A DNA stretch of 64,000 bases. Origin: Caballeronia novacaledonica. Lineage in GTDB: Bacteria > Pseudomonadota > Gammaproteobacteria > Burkholderiales > Burkholderiaceae. The stretch's first letter is position 1, and the number at the start of each line of letters is the position of its first letter. The position numbers and the translations under genes are program-made. Below, one piece after another: positions 52,934 through 63,500 of this stretch. The notes below the pieces were generated by a model. It did no database searches, was not told the DNA's origin, and saw only the letters and a program-made list of their open reading frames with translations. Location: assembly GCF_900258035.1 (NCBI RefSeq), contig NZ_OGTP01000002.1:248001-312000 (forward strand), written 5' to 3'.

Positions 52934-53758
52934 ATGGGTAAGCTCGACGGCAAGGTGGCACTGGTCACGGGATCAGGCCGCGGCATCGGCCGCGCGATCG
53001 CGGAGAAACTGGCGAGCGAAGGCGCGCGTCTGGTGGTGAACGATCTCGACGCCGATCCGGCGCACGAAACGGTCGAAGCCCTGAAGAAGATGGGCGCGCA
53101 AGCGGTCGCCTGCGTGGGCAACGTGAGCGCGCCGGATTTCGCCGACCGCTTCATCAACACCGCGATGAGCAACTTTCAGGGCATCGACGTCATCGTCAAC
53201 AACGCGGGATATACGTGGGACGACGTGGTGCAGAAGATGACCGATGAGCAGTGGTACGCCATCATCGACTGCCACATGACCGCGCCGTTCCGCATCCTGC
53301 GGGCGGCCTACCCGCACGTCAAGGCGCTGCACGCCGCCGACAAGGAAGCGGGCCGCGACGTGTATCGCAAGATCGTCAACATCTCGTCGACCTCGGCGCT
53401 GAACGGCAACGCAGGGCAGATGAACTATTCCTCGGCGAAAGCCGGGGTGATCGGCATGACGCGTGCGCTCGCGCGCGAGTGGGGACGCTTCAACGTCAAC
53501 GTCAATTGCGTGGCGTTCGGGCTGATTCATACGCGCATGACTTCCGCCGACGCCAAGGCCGGCGCAACCGTGCAGATCGAAGGGCGCGAGATTCGCGTGG
53601 GACTGAATCCGGAGATGCTGAAGACGCATGCGCAGCGCAATCCGCTCGGCCGTGGCGGCACGCCGGAAGAAGCGGCGGGCGGCGTGTATCTGTTCTGCTC
53701 GCCCGAGTCCAACTACATCACCGGACAGACCATTGCGGTCGCGGGAAATCTGCAGTAA
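52934..53758 (+). CDS. Short-chain dehydrogenase/reductase (3-hydroxyacyl-CoA dehydrogenase-like)
   Basis: A 274-residue classical SDR. Cofactor motif TGSGRGIGRAIAEKL, NNAG at IVNNAGYTWDD, catalytic Ser, Tyr and Lys in NISSTSALNGNAG and MNYSSAKAGVIG, and the C-terminal GQTIAVAGNLQ. It probably oxidises the 3-hydroxyacyl-CoA made by the MaoC pair to the 3-keto form for the Cys-type thiolase. An unusual insertion (ALHAADKEAGRDVYRKIV) precedes the active-site strand, a feature seen in some FabG-like SDRs. GGAGGCAGGATTC precedes the ATG. It ends the operon at a strong terminator. Confidence 0.9.
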   Translation: MGKLDGKVALVTGSGRGIGRAIAEKLASEGARLVVNDLDADPAHETVEALKKMGAQAVACVGNVSAPDFADRFINTAMSNFQGIDVIVNNAGYTWDDVVQKMTDEQWYAIIDCHMTAPFRILRAAYPHVKALHAADKEAGRDVYRKIVNISSTSALNGNAGQMNYSSAKAGVIGMTRALAREWGRFNVNVNCVAFGLIHTRMTSADAKAGATVQIEGREIRVGLNPEMLKTHAQRNPLGRGGTPEEAAGGVYLFCSPESNYITGQTIAVAGNLQ

Positions 53759-53787
53759 GACCCGTTCGCGTGGCTGGCTGCATTCAG

Positions 53788-53814
53788 ATCGCCGCTTATG
53801 CGGCGATTTTTTTT
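53788..53814 (+). terminator. Rho-independent terminator after the SDR gene
   Basis: An 8-bp stem ATCGCCGC/GCGGCGAT with a TTAT loop is followed by seven T residues. It ends the ligase-led operon 30 bases after the SDR stop. Confidence 0.94.
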
Positions 53815-53840
53815 GCGCATGATTCGCGGAGCGCGGCAGC

Positions 53841-53870
53841 AAAAAAAAGGCCGCTGCGGACGCAGCGGCC
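53841..53870 (-). terminator. Rho-independent terminator of the CoA-transferase gene
   Basis: On the minus strand a 9-bp GC stem (53862-53870 with 53849-53857) closes a 4-base loop and is followed by eight U residues (53848-53841). It ends the minus-strand racemase-like gene. Confidence 0.93.
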
Positions 53871-53902
53871 TTTCATCGCGTTCGCGCGTTAGCGCACAGG
53901 CT

Positions 53903-55057
53903 TCACGACTGGTAGCCGAGACCACCTTCGCGCAGCCGGGCTACGGAAGAGGCGTCGAAACCCCAATCGCGCAACGCGTCGAGTCCGTGTTCGCCGCGTT
54001 CAGGCGCGGGACGCGCGATCTTCGATGGCGTCGCGGAAAAACGCGGCGCGGGGCCCGGCTGAACCACGCCCGCCACTTCGACGAAGCTGCCGCGCGCCCG
54101 ATGCTGCGGATGAGCCGGCGCTTCCGAAAAAGCCAGCACCGGCGCGACGCACGCATCGCTGCCTTCGAACACCGCGCACCACTCGTCGCGGGTGCGGCTC
54201 AGAAACGCCGCTTCGAAACGCTCTCGCAGCACGGGCCAGCCATTGCGATCGTGCTGCTTGGGCAGGTTCGCGTCCGCGAGACCGAGCTTGTCGATCAGCT
54301 CCTTGTAAAAGCGGCTCTCGACGGCGCCCACGGCCATGTAATGCCCATCTTTCGTGCGATAGCTGTCGTACCAGGGCGTACCGCCGTCGAGCAGATTGCT
54401 TTGCCGTTGCTCGCGCCAGTTGCCCGAGGCCAGCATGCCCCACACTACCGCACCGAGTTGCGCTGCGCCTTCGATCATCGCCGCGTCGACCACCTGCCCT
54501 GCGCCGCCGCGCTGCACGTTCAGCAACGCGGAGACGACGCCCAGAGCGAGCAGCATGCCGCCCCCGCCGTAGTCGCCGACCAGATTCAACGGAGCGACCG
54601 GCGCCGCGTCCGCGCGGCCAATGCCCGACAACACGCCCGACAACGCGATGTAGTTCAGATCGTGTCCCGCACGCGCGGCGAGCGGACCCGTCTGCCCCCA
54701 GCCGGTCATGCGGCCGTAGACCAGTTTCGGATTGCGCGCGAAGGCGCTGTCGGGACCGAGTCCGAGACGTTCCATCGTGCCGGGCCGAAAGCCTTCGATG
54801 ACCACGTCCGCGCGCGACATCAACGTGAGGGCCGACTCGACGGCCTCCGGCTGCTTCAGGTCGAGCGTCACCGAACGCCGGCCACGCCCCGTGACATCGA
54901 TGCGTTTGCCATTTGACTTCGGTCCCAGATCGTCCGGTGCGACCGGCCTGTCGATGCGCAAGACATCCGCGCCCATATCGGCGAGGAGCATCGCGCCGAA
55001 CGGCCCCGGCCCTATCGCTTCGAATTCCAGAACGCGTATGCCGCTGAGTACACCCAT
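53903..55057 (-). CDS. Family III CoA-transferase, alpha-methylacyl-CoA racemase-like (CaiB/BaiF)
   Basis: A 384-residue CaiB/BaiF protein. Features are LEFEAIGPGPFGAMLLADMGADVLRIDRP, VVIEGFRPGTMERLGLGPD, YGRMTGWGQTGPLAARAGHDLNYIAL, and GDYGGGGMLLALGVVSAL, which holds the catalytic Asp. The overall layout follows alpha-methylacyl-CoA racemase more closely than carnitine CoA-transferases. If so, it would epimerise a 2-methyl-branched acyl-CoA so the stereospecific dehydrogenase can act on it. Transcribed towards the ligase operon, it has dyad site 7 about 105 bases upstream. Confidence 0.88.
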   Translation of the reverse strand: MGVLSGIRVLEFEAIGPGPFGAMLLADMGADVLRIDRPVAPDDLGPKSNGKRIDVTGRGRRSVTLDLKQPEAVESALTLMSRADVVIEGFRPGTMERLGLGPDSAFARNPKLVYGRMTGWGQTGPLAARAGHDLNYIALSGVLSGIGRADAAPVAPLNLVGDYGGGGMLLALGVVSALLNVQRGGAGQVVDAAMIEGAAQLGAVVWGMLASGNWREQRQSNLLDGGTPWYDSYRTKDGHYMAVGAVESRFYKELIDKLGLADANLPKQHDRNGWPVLRERFEAAFLSRTRDEWCAVFEGSDACVAPVLAFSEAPAHPQHRARGSFVEVAGVVQPGPAPRFSATPSKIARPAPERGEHGLDALRDWGFDASSVARLREGGLGYQS

Positions 55058-55162
55058 TACTCCCCCTTTCTCGATTGCGCGTTGTACGCGCGGCTGATTG
55101 CGGCGATCTGCACAGTGACAAATCTCGCCGTGGTAGCAGTAAGCCCGAGCGAGGACGAGACA

Positions 55163-55182
55163 GCACTACCCTCGTCGGGGGG
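55163..55182. promoter_or_regulatory. Regulon dyad site 7
   Basis: GCACTACCC-TCGTC-GGGGGG. The left half is identical over nine bases to site 1. It lies 105 bases upstream of the racemase-like gene, read in opposite orientation to that gene. Confidence 0.6.
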
Positions 55183-55295
55183 CGTGATGGACGCCGGGCG
55201 CGATGCGATTCCGGCTCGCGTTGCGAAAGAGCGTTCCGTTGCGCACGGATTCGAACCTGACTGGCGGAATCCCGGTCAGTGAGGCGCGCACCGGA

Positions 55296-55754
55296 TCAGA
55301 GCACAAGCGCCCCAAGCGCGAACGCGCCGAGCGCGGCGATGGCAATCCCCACCCAGTACGCAAGGTTCCATTGTTGTGCGAGACCTTCGCGGCGCAAGGC
55401 GCGCACGCGGCGTCCATGCTGAATCACCGCGAAAAGCAGCGCGACGGTGCCAATCACGACCATGGCCGTGCCTACCGCACGCGGCGACCATGTGGCGCCG
55501 AACCGCCCGACGATGTGCTCACCGCGCTGGCCTTCCACATATTCGAAGAACTTCGCGAGCGTGAAGCCGAAGCTGATCATGGACAGCGACGTGCGCAGCC
55601 ACGCCATCAACGACCGTTCCATCGCGAAGAAGGTCCGCTCGACCGCGAGCGCGGTGCGGGCTCGCGTTTGCAGCGTTGCCTCGTCGGGCTTCAAGGGGGC
55701 CGACGGGTCCGTGTCCGGTATCTCACGCGGATCACTGCCGGGAGGGAGGTTCAT
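55296..55754 (-). CDS. DUF202 (YidH-like) membrane protein
   Basis: A 152-residue membrane protein with the DUF202 signature ALAVERTFFAMERSLMAWLRTSLSMISFGFTLAKFF, and two more helices (ATWSPRAVGTAMVVIGTVALLFAVI and the C-terminal WVGIAIAALGAFALGALVL). The hydrophilic N-terminal 40 residues are proline-rich. The function of DUF202 is unknown. It starts 10 bases after the SBF transporter stop and ends the minus-strand operon. Confidence 0.88.
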   Translation of the reverse strand: MNLPPGSDPREIPDTDPSAPLKPDEATLQTRARTALAVERTFFAMERSLMAWLRTSLSMISFGFTLAKFFEYVEGQRGEHIVGRFGATWSPRAVGTAMVVIGTVALLFAVIQHGRRVRALRREGLAQQWNLAYWVGIAIAALGAFALGALVL

Positions 55755-55764
55755 GTCGTTACCT

Positions 55765-56628
55765 TCATCGTGCGCCGGAGGACAACGCCGGGCGGCTTCG
55801 TTGCCACTTCACATAGAGGAGCGCCAGAATCGTGCAGACGATCAGATAGAGCACGAGCGTGGGAGCGAACTTCTCGCCGGGATAGTTGGTCGCAGCGAGC
55901 GCCAGCGCGATGGCCGGGTGGCGCGAGGCGGTCGAGAGCGCCAGCATCGCGGCGTGCTCCGGTTCCGGTCCGCCGAGCCAGTGCCCGACGATAAGACCGG
56001 CGACCACGAAGATCACGATGGCCAGCACCGTCCAGTGCCCGGCCGAGGCTCCGATCGCGCGCCAGGTGCCCGCGAGCAGCACGAGCACGCCCACGATCAG
56101 CAGCAGCATGGCCACGCGGCGCACGGGCACGACGAGATGCGGCGCCACGCGCGGCGCAAACCGCGAGACCAGCATGCCGGCCGCGAGCGGCGCGACGATC
56201 ATCGTCAGTACGATTTTCGTGATGGCAGCCGGCCCCGCCTTCAGCGGCTGCTCGAAGAGCCAACTGAATAACGTGAGCGACAACGGCACCGTCACGATCG
56301 ACACCAGCGCGAGCACCACGAGCATGCCGAGGCCGTATGGCGCGACGCTGCCCGCCTTCCTCTGCTTTCTGGGCAGAAGCGGGGGCATGGGCGAGATGGC
56401 CAGCGCGGTCAGCACGACGGCTGTCGGCTGCGGCAGGTCGAGGAAATAGACGCATGCGACCACCAGCATCGGCATGACGCACAGCATGGCCATCAGCGAG
56501 CGCAATAGCAGGCCCGGCCGATGGACGATGTAAAGCAGATCGCCGCGGGTGGCCTGCAACCCGTACGTGAACACCGTTCCCACGATGGCGATCTGAATCG
56601 CGAGCACAACCAGTGCCGCGGTAGTCAT
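55765..56628 (-). CDS. SBF/bile acid:Na+ symporter-family transporter
   Basis: A 287-residue protein with eight or nine hydrophobic helices. The SBF-type signatures are visible in helices 3-4 (LTALAISPMPPLLPRKQRKAG) and in the later segment STASRHPAIALALAATNYPGEKFAP, which resembles the conserved core of the family near the Na+ sites. Relatives carry bile acids, arsenite, pantothenate or sulfo-conjugates. Standing directly downstream of a sulfatase and its maturase, it may import a sulfated compound or export a product; this is inference. It overlaps no gene and is followed after 10 bases by DUF202. Confidence 0.82.
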   Translation of the reverse strand: MTTAALVVLAIQIAIVGTVFTYGLQATRGDLLYIVHRPGLLLRSLMAMLCVMPMLVVACVYFLDLPQPTAVVLTALAISPMPPLLPRKQRKAGSVAPYGLGMLVVLALVSIVTVPLSLTLFSWLFEQPLKAGPAAITKIVLTMIVAPLAAGMLVSRFAPRVAPHLVVPVRRVAMLLLIVGVLVLLAGTWRAIGASAGHWTVLAIVIFVVAGLIVGHWLGGPEPEHAAMLALSTASRHPAIALALAATNYPGEKFAPTLVLYLIVCTILALLYVKWQRSRPALSSGAR

Positions 56629-56714
56629 TTCGTATCCCGATGATCGACAAGGCCGGGCGGCGCCAGCAACGACACCGCCCGGGCCGGACTCGCCGAAGAA
56701 CCCCGCGCGAGCAC

Positions 56715-58226
<1,512 letters not shown>

Positions 58227-58342
58227 GTATCACTCCTTTGCGTAGAGCCACCGGTGCCGGCGGCGGATCGCCTTCGGACCTGTCTTCGACGGGTCTGCGA
58301 GAGGCTGCCTCTCATGCCTGACTCGATCGGATTCAATCGGAT

Positions 58343-59329
58343 TCAATCGGTTGCGGTATCGCGCACGACGCAACGAAAGCCCACGTGGCACGTGGAAGTG
58401 TCGACGGGCTGCGCCATCCTCGCGGCGGGACGGTAGCGCCTGCAGTAGTTGGGCGCGCAAAGAAAAGAACCGCCCTTCATCACCTTGCGCGGAATACGGA
58501 TCTGCGGATTGCGCGCATCCACGCTCGCGTCGCGCGAGCCGCCGCGCGGATCGTCGAGCGTGCAGCACGCTTTCACGATCTTGCCGTGATCCTGATACCA
58601 GTCGCTGGTCCATTCCCACACGTTACCGGCCATCTCGTACAGGCCGTATCCGTTCGGCGGGAATGAGCCGACAGGCGCGGTCCACTCGTAGCCGTCTTCC
58701 AGAAGGTTCTGCCAGGGAAATTCCCCTTGCCATGTATTGGCCATCGACTTGCCGCCGGGCATGAGTTCGTCGCCCCAGACGAACTCGGCGCCGTCGAGAC
58801 CGCCGCGCGCAGCGAATTCCCATTCCGCTTCCGTCGGCAGATCCTTGCGCGCCCAGTGTGCGTAGGCCACGGTGTCCTCGTAAGCCACGTGAACAACCGG
58901 ATGATCCCGGAGGCCGGCGAGCGAGCTGTCCGGTCCGCGCGGGTGCCGCCAGTTCGCGCCGCGCACGTAGACCCACCAATTAAAGTGATCGCGCAGATCG
59001 ACGCGATGCGGCGGTCTGGCGAACATGACCGAAGATGGCTCCAGCAATTCAGGGAGTGCGCCTGGATAGTCTTCGGGATTGGCCGGACGTTCGGCGCAGG
59101 TGACGTAACCGGTGGCGTTCACGAAGCGCTCGAACTCCGCATTCGTCACCGCATGGGAATCGATCCAGAAGTCGCGGACGCGTACCTTGTGCGCGGGGGC
59201 TTCCTCGGAATAGTGATGGTTCGAGCCCATCATGAAGGTGCCGCCAAGAATGCGAACCATGCCTTGGGCGGGCGAAGGCTCGCCGGTACCGCGCGAGTCC
59301 TCGATCGCTCCCGTTGCTCGTTTGGCCAT
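58343..59329 (-). CDS. Formylglycine-generating enzyme (sulfatase maturase, FGE-sulfatase domain)
   Basis: A 328-residue FGE-type protein. Motifs are VRILGGTFMMGS, DFWIDSHAVTNAEFERFVNATGYVT, HPVVHVAYEDTVAYAHWA, LPTEAEWEFAARGG, NGYGLYEMAGNVWEWTSDW, and KGGSFLCAPNYCRRYRPAAR with both active-site cysteines (Cys-x4-Cys), which bind copper and perform oxygen-dependent conversion of Cys to formylglycine. It should mature the sulfatase C56 encoded downstream in the same operon. No signal peptide is seen, matching a cytoplasmic client. The last codons overlap a tandem ATTCAATCGG repeat at 58331-58350. Confidence 0.93.
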   Translation of the reverse strand: MAKRATGAIEDSRGTGEPSPAQGMVRILGGTFMMGSNHHYSEEAPAHKVRVRDFWIDSHAVTNAEFERFVNATGYVTCAERPANPEDYPGALPELLEPSSVMFARPPHRVDLRDHFNWWVYVRGANWRHPRGPDSSLAGLRDHPVVHVAYEDTVAYAHWARKDLPTEAEWEFAARGGLDGAEFVWGDELMPGGKSMANTWQGEFPWQNLLEDGYEWTAPVGSFPPNGYGLYEMAGNVWEWTSDWYQDHGKIVKACCTLDDPRGGSRDASVDARNPQIRIPRKVMKGGSFLCAPNYCRRYRPAARMAQPVDTSTCHVGFRCVVRDTATD

Positions 59330-59434
59330 GATCGGTCACAGGGGCGCTGTGCGGCTTCAATGGAACAGTGAGTTGGGCTGAAGCGCGCGGCAACAGTGCG
59401 CGTCCAGATAATGGATGCTTCGGGGAGGCGACTA

Positions 59435-59456
59435 CCGCTCCTCAGTATAGGAGCGG
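59435..59456 (-). terminator. Possible weak terminator
   Basis: An 8-bp perfect hairpin (CCGCTCCT/AGGAGCGG, 6-base loop) lies about 100 bases downstream of the membrane protein gene at 59547 and before the maturase gene. There is no U-run, so termination is uncertain. Confidence 0.4.
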
Positions 59457-59546
59457 CATTGCTGTTTCGCTACCTTCGGGGCAAACACGTTTCCATTTCT
59501 GTTCGCGAACCCTCGTCTGAACTTTTGCGCGATCGACCGTGACGCT

Positions 59547-60059
59547 TCAATCGCGCGGCGGAGGGAGCGGGCCGAAGAATATCGTCTTGAGCCTGCCGCG
59601 CCCGATTACCCTTCCTAGTTCCGCGATCACGCAGTAGTTGAATATCAGCGTCACGAGCAGGATCTGCACGGCCCAGAATCGCGGCCAGTTGATCTCGGCC
59701 CATAAGTCGTGATTCGCAGCCATGAGACCCGGTGCCTCTTTCCAATACTCGTACAAGCGCTCGAGGTAGTGGACCACTAGCGCGACGAGCGCATACATCA
59801 ACGTTTTCCACGATACGTTCCACACCAGCGGCTTGTCGGGAAAGCGGTTGATGAAGGGAAGCATATCGGCCACCAAGACCGACTTGCCAAGCACGAGCGA
59901 TGCGAGCAGTACCGAACCCGACGTCGGAAACGAAATGCCCGTGCCTCGAATCATCAACGCGCGGATCAGCGCGACAATGTGGAGAATCACGAAAAAGAAG
60001 ATCGTCGGCGGAAGCGCCTTGAGGAATTCGTGCTTGATTTTTTCAGTCAGCGTGCTCAT
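59547..60059 (-). CDS. Four-helix membrane protein of unknown function (paralogue of 21137-21655)
   Basis: A 170-residue inner-membrane protein with the same blocks as the protein at 21137: ALPPTIFFFVIL, GKSVLVADMLPFINRFPDKP, WNVSWKT, EINWPRFW and FFGPLP at the C-terminus. Both share four hydrophobic segments in matching positions. CGGAGGCACATTG precedes ATG 60059. It lies 217 bases upstream of the sulfatase maturase on the same strand, perhaps in a separate transcript given the hairpin between. No function is known to me. Confidence 0.75.
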   Translation of the reverse strand: MSTLTEKIKHEFLKALPPTIFFFVILHIVALIRALMIRGTGISFPTSGSVLLASLVLGKSVLVADMLPFINRFPDKPLVWNVSWKTLMYALVALVVHYLERLYEYWKEAPGLMAANHDLWAEINWPRFWAVQILLVTLIFNYCVIAELGRVIGRGRLKTIFFGPLPPPRD

Positions 60060-60506
60060 CAATGTGCCTCCGCGGCCGAACTCCGGGCGCCTTGCACGGC
60101 GCATTCACGACGATGTATTGCGATTCATGCCGCCGTGGTCGACGGTAAAGCCCAATTTAGTGGCCGATGCCGCGAAAAGAAAGGTGACTTCGTTCGATCG
60201 TCCGAAATTGAAAATCCGAAGCGCTAGTGACGCCAAAATGTCAAAAGGTGATTTTCAATCGCCGGCAACGATCCATAGCATTCGCTTTCTGTCGAAAAAA
60301 CGCTTGTGAGTTGACCTCCAAGCAATTATTTATATCAATAAGTTTGAATCCATACGATGTCGGTGAAATTGCGGCTTGATTATTCGCGAAACCTGAATTT
60401 TCATTCGATTCGTTACCGATTCCGAGACATTCGCGCCGTCTACTGTTGAGCAGTTCGAACGCGTATTGTTTATCGGTGGCGAAACGAACATGGAGGTGAA
60501 CAAAAA
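60060..60506. other. AT-rich upstream region of the giant surface protein
   Basis: 447 non-coding bases between divergent genes. The stretch 60290-60430 is clearly AT-richer than the rest of the window. A possible promoter is TTGACC at 60311-60316 with AT-rich -10 candidates at 60329-60338. No dyad of the catabolic regulon occurs here. Confidence 0.5.
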
Positions 60507-63500
60507 ATGGCCATTACCTCGCGTTTGTCGAGCACCGCCGATCATCTCCGACCGCGCATTCAGGCGTTGGCTCTCGAGCAGCGCATTCTTTTCGACGGTG
60601 CCGCTGCGTCGGCAGCCGATCAGCAGCATCACGCAGACCCCGCGCATCCGGCCGCCGCCGTCGCCAGCGAACCCGCGCCCGCGCCGGATGCGCGCACGGG
60701 CACCGCCCCGCCGCCCGCCGCCCAGCCCGTCGCGCCGCGCAATCTCGTTGTCATGGACAGCCGCGTCGAGAACGACAACGAACTGCTCGCGCAGACGCCC
60801 GCCGGAACGCGCGTGCTCGTCATTCAGCCGGGGCAAAACGCCATCGACGCCATTTCGGCCGCGCTCGCGAGCATGGGCCAGGCGGAATCCGTGCAAATCT
60901 TCTCGCACGGCGCGGCCGGCCAGTTCACGCTCGGCAACCAGACCTTCACCAGCACCACGCTCTCGCAGATGGCCGATGCGCTCGGCGCATGGCGCAACCA
61001 TCTGAGCCACGGCGCGGATATCGAACTCTACGGCTGCGACATCGGCGCGGGCGACGCGGGCAAGGCGCTCGTGCAGACGCTCGCGCGCACGACGGGCGCG
61101 ACCGTCGGCGCATCCGACGACGCAACCGGCAGCGCCGCGCTCGGCGGCGACTGGACGCTCGAAGTCACGAGCGGCGCACTCGACAAGCCGATCGCGCTGT
61201 CCGCCTACGCGCTCGCGCACTACGACCACCTGCTCGCCGACGCGAGCCCGTCCGTGACGATTGCCACGGCCGGACAGAACGTCCTGCTCGGCAATCAGTT
61301 CACCTTCGACGTTTCGTTCGCGAACACCTCGACGCAGGTCGGCTTCGCGCCGTACGTCGATCTCCTGATGCCCGCCACGGGAAAGGACGGCAACGACGGC
61401 GTGAGCTTCGTTTCCGCGAGCTATCTCGGGCAGGCGGTCACGTCCTTCGCGATCACCTTCGATGCAAACGGCAACGCGGTGCATCCGCTCGCGAAAGATG
61501 CGAGCGGCAACGCGCTCGTGATCCACGCCTCGACCTACGGCCTGCGTCCCGGCGACGAACTCGTGGTGCTGGCACTGCCCTTCGCGAGCGTCGCGCAGGG
61601 TCAGCCCGCCATCACGGTGCAGGTCAACGCGCAACTGAGCAACCTCGCGGACACGGCGTTCTCCGATGGCAGCCCCGACCTGACGATCGGCGCGCACGGC
61701 GGATTTCAATACGGCAACGACTCGCTCGACAATCCCACCGTGGACCCGACGATCGTCGAGAGCGGGGTTCACAACTTCCTCGTGCATCCGACGGTCGTGT
61801 CGCTCACGCAGACCGTCAACACGCCCGAAGGCGAAACCGCGACCGGACCGAACTTCGTGCGCTCGGAGACCGTGACCGCGACCGCCGCGCCGGGGCAGAC
61901 GATCACCGATGTCGTCATCAATCAGGACGTCCCCGCAAACGTTCAACTCACCGCGATCACGCCGGGCGCGGGCGGCACGATCACCTCGCTCACCTTGCAG
62001 GACGGCTCGGTCCTCACGAACGCCGCGCTCATCAACGCGGCGATCAGCAGCGACACGGTGTTCATCCGCTCGTATTCCGTCGAGTACGCGAGCATCACGG
62101 GATCGGTCGATACGGTCGTCAGCTTCTACGTGCCGCAAACGGACGCGACCGGCGCCAGCGTGATCAATCCGACCACCGGCGCGCCGGTCACGATCGCCTT
62201 CGGCACGGTATCGGGGAGCGGGCAATGGGTGCCGCTCGATCCGCGCGATATCACGCCGCCGAATACGAGCGTTGCGTTTTCCGGCACCGCCGACGGCACC
62301 GGCACGACCTTCGTCGCGAAGGCGGCGACGCTTGAGAAGCAGGTCACCGATCAGACCGACACCGGCACGGCGGGCGTCACGCCGGGCGACACGCTCGCCT
62401 ACGCGCTCAATGTCGCCTTGTCGGATTACTTCGCGCTCGGCAAGACGCAACTCGGCGCGGGGCAGTTCGTCGTGACCGATCAACTGGGCGACGGCCAGAC
62501 GCTCACCGGCACGCCCACGCTCACCTGGACGCAGGACGGCGTCGTGCATACCGTCGCGCTCGTCTCGACGCGCACCGTCAACGCGGACGGCACGACCACG
62601 CTCGCCTTCGACATCGGCGCATCGATCGCGGCGGCCGGCCCGCTGCAGCAGGGCGCGCTGGCGGGCGACATCGCTTCCGACGACATCCAGCAGGGCGCGA
62701 CCGTCGCGCGCATCGACTATCTCGCGGTGGTCGGTCAGCGCTACGCGACGACCTACACGCAAAGCGACATCAACGAAGGCGATTCGTTCGGCAATCACGC
62801 GAACGTCGCGGCGACGTTGCTGCTCGACCGGCTCAACCTGACGGGCGGCTCGGTGAGCGACGATTCCTCGACCACGAGCACGGTGCCGGCGGGTCACGTG
62901 GATATCGCGCTCGTCACGGTCAACGGCGCGACGCCTCCGGCCAGCGGCGAGCTGAATCCGGGCGACATCGTCACCTTCAGCCTGAACTACGACCTCGTCA
63001 CCGGCGACTACGAACGCTTCTCGATTGCGGCCTATCTGCCGCTGCCGCTTCTGAACGCCACCGGCATCACCTGGACGCAGGGCAGCGGCGTCGGCCAGTG
63101 GAGCTTCGGCGCGGCCAACACGAACGCGGGCGGCCTCGTGAGCGTGGCGGAAGGCGGCGGCAACTCGCTCGTGTTCAACTTCGGCAGCTTCGCGACGAAC
63201 GCGGTCGGCGGCAGCACGATCCAGGTTCTTTTCACGATGCGCGTCGGCGATCAGCCCTACGCCGACCATCGTCCGTTCGACGTGCTCGCGCAGTCCAGCC
63301 AGGTCACGACGATCGCGCATACGCCGCTCGTCTCGTCCGATGTCGCCGTGGTCGCCTCGGTCGCCGAGCCGGTGCTCGATATCCGCCAGGGCGTGGTGTC
63401 GAGCAGCGAAGGCGCCGTGACCGGCACGACCGGCACCTGGAACGCGCCGGGCAGCGCCGGCGTGCCCTTCACGGGAACGGTGACGAGCGTCGCCGCCGTG

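Noticed and set aside
55240..55285. A tRNA-like T-arm (GGTTCGAATCC type) on the minus strand near 55250
   Set aside because: TTCGAA with flanks cannot form a 5-bp T-stem, and no anticodon, D-arm or acceptor stem is found; coincidence.
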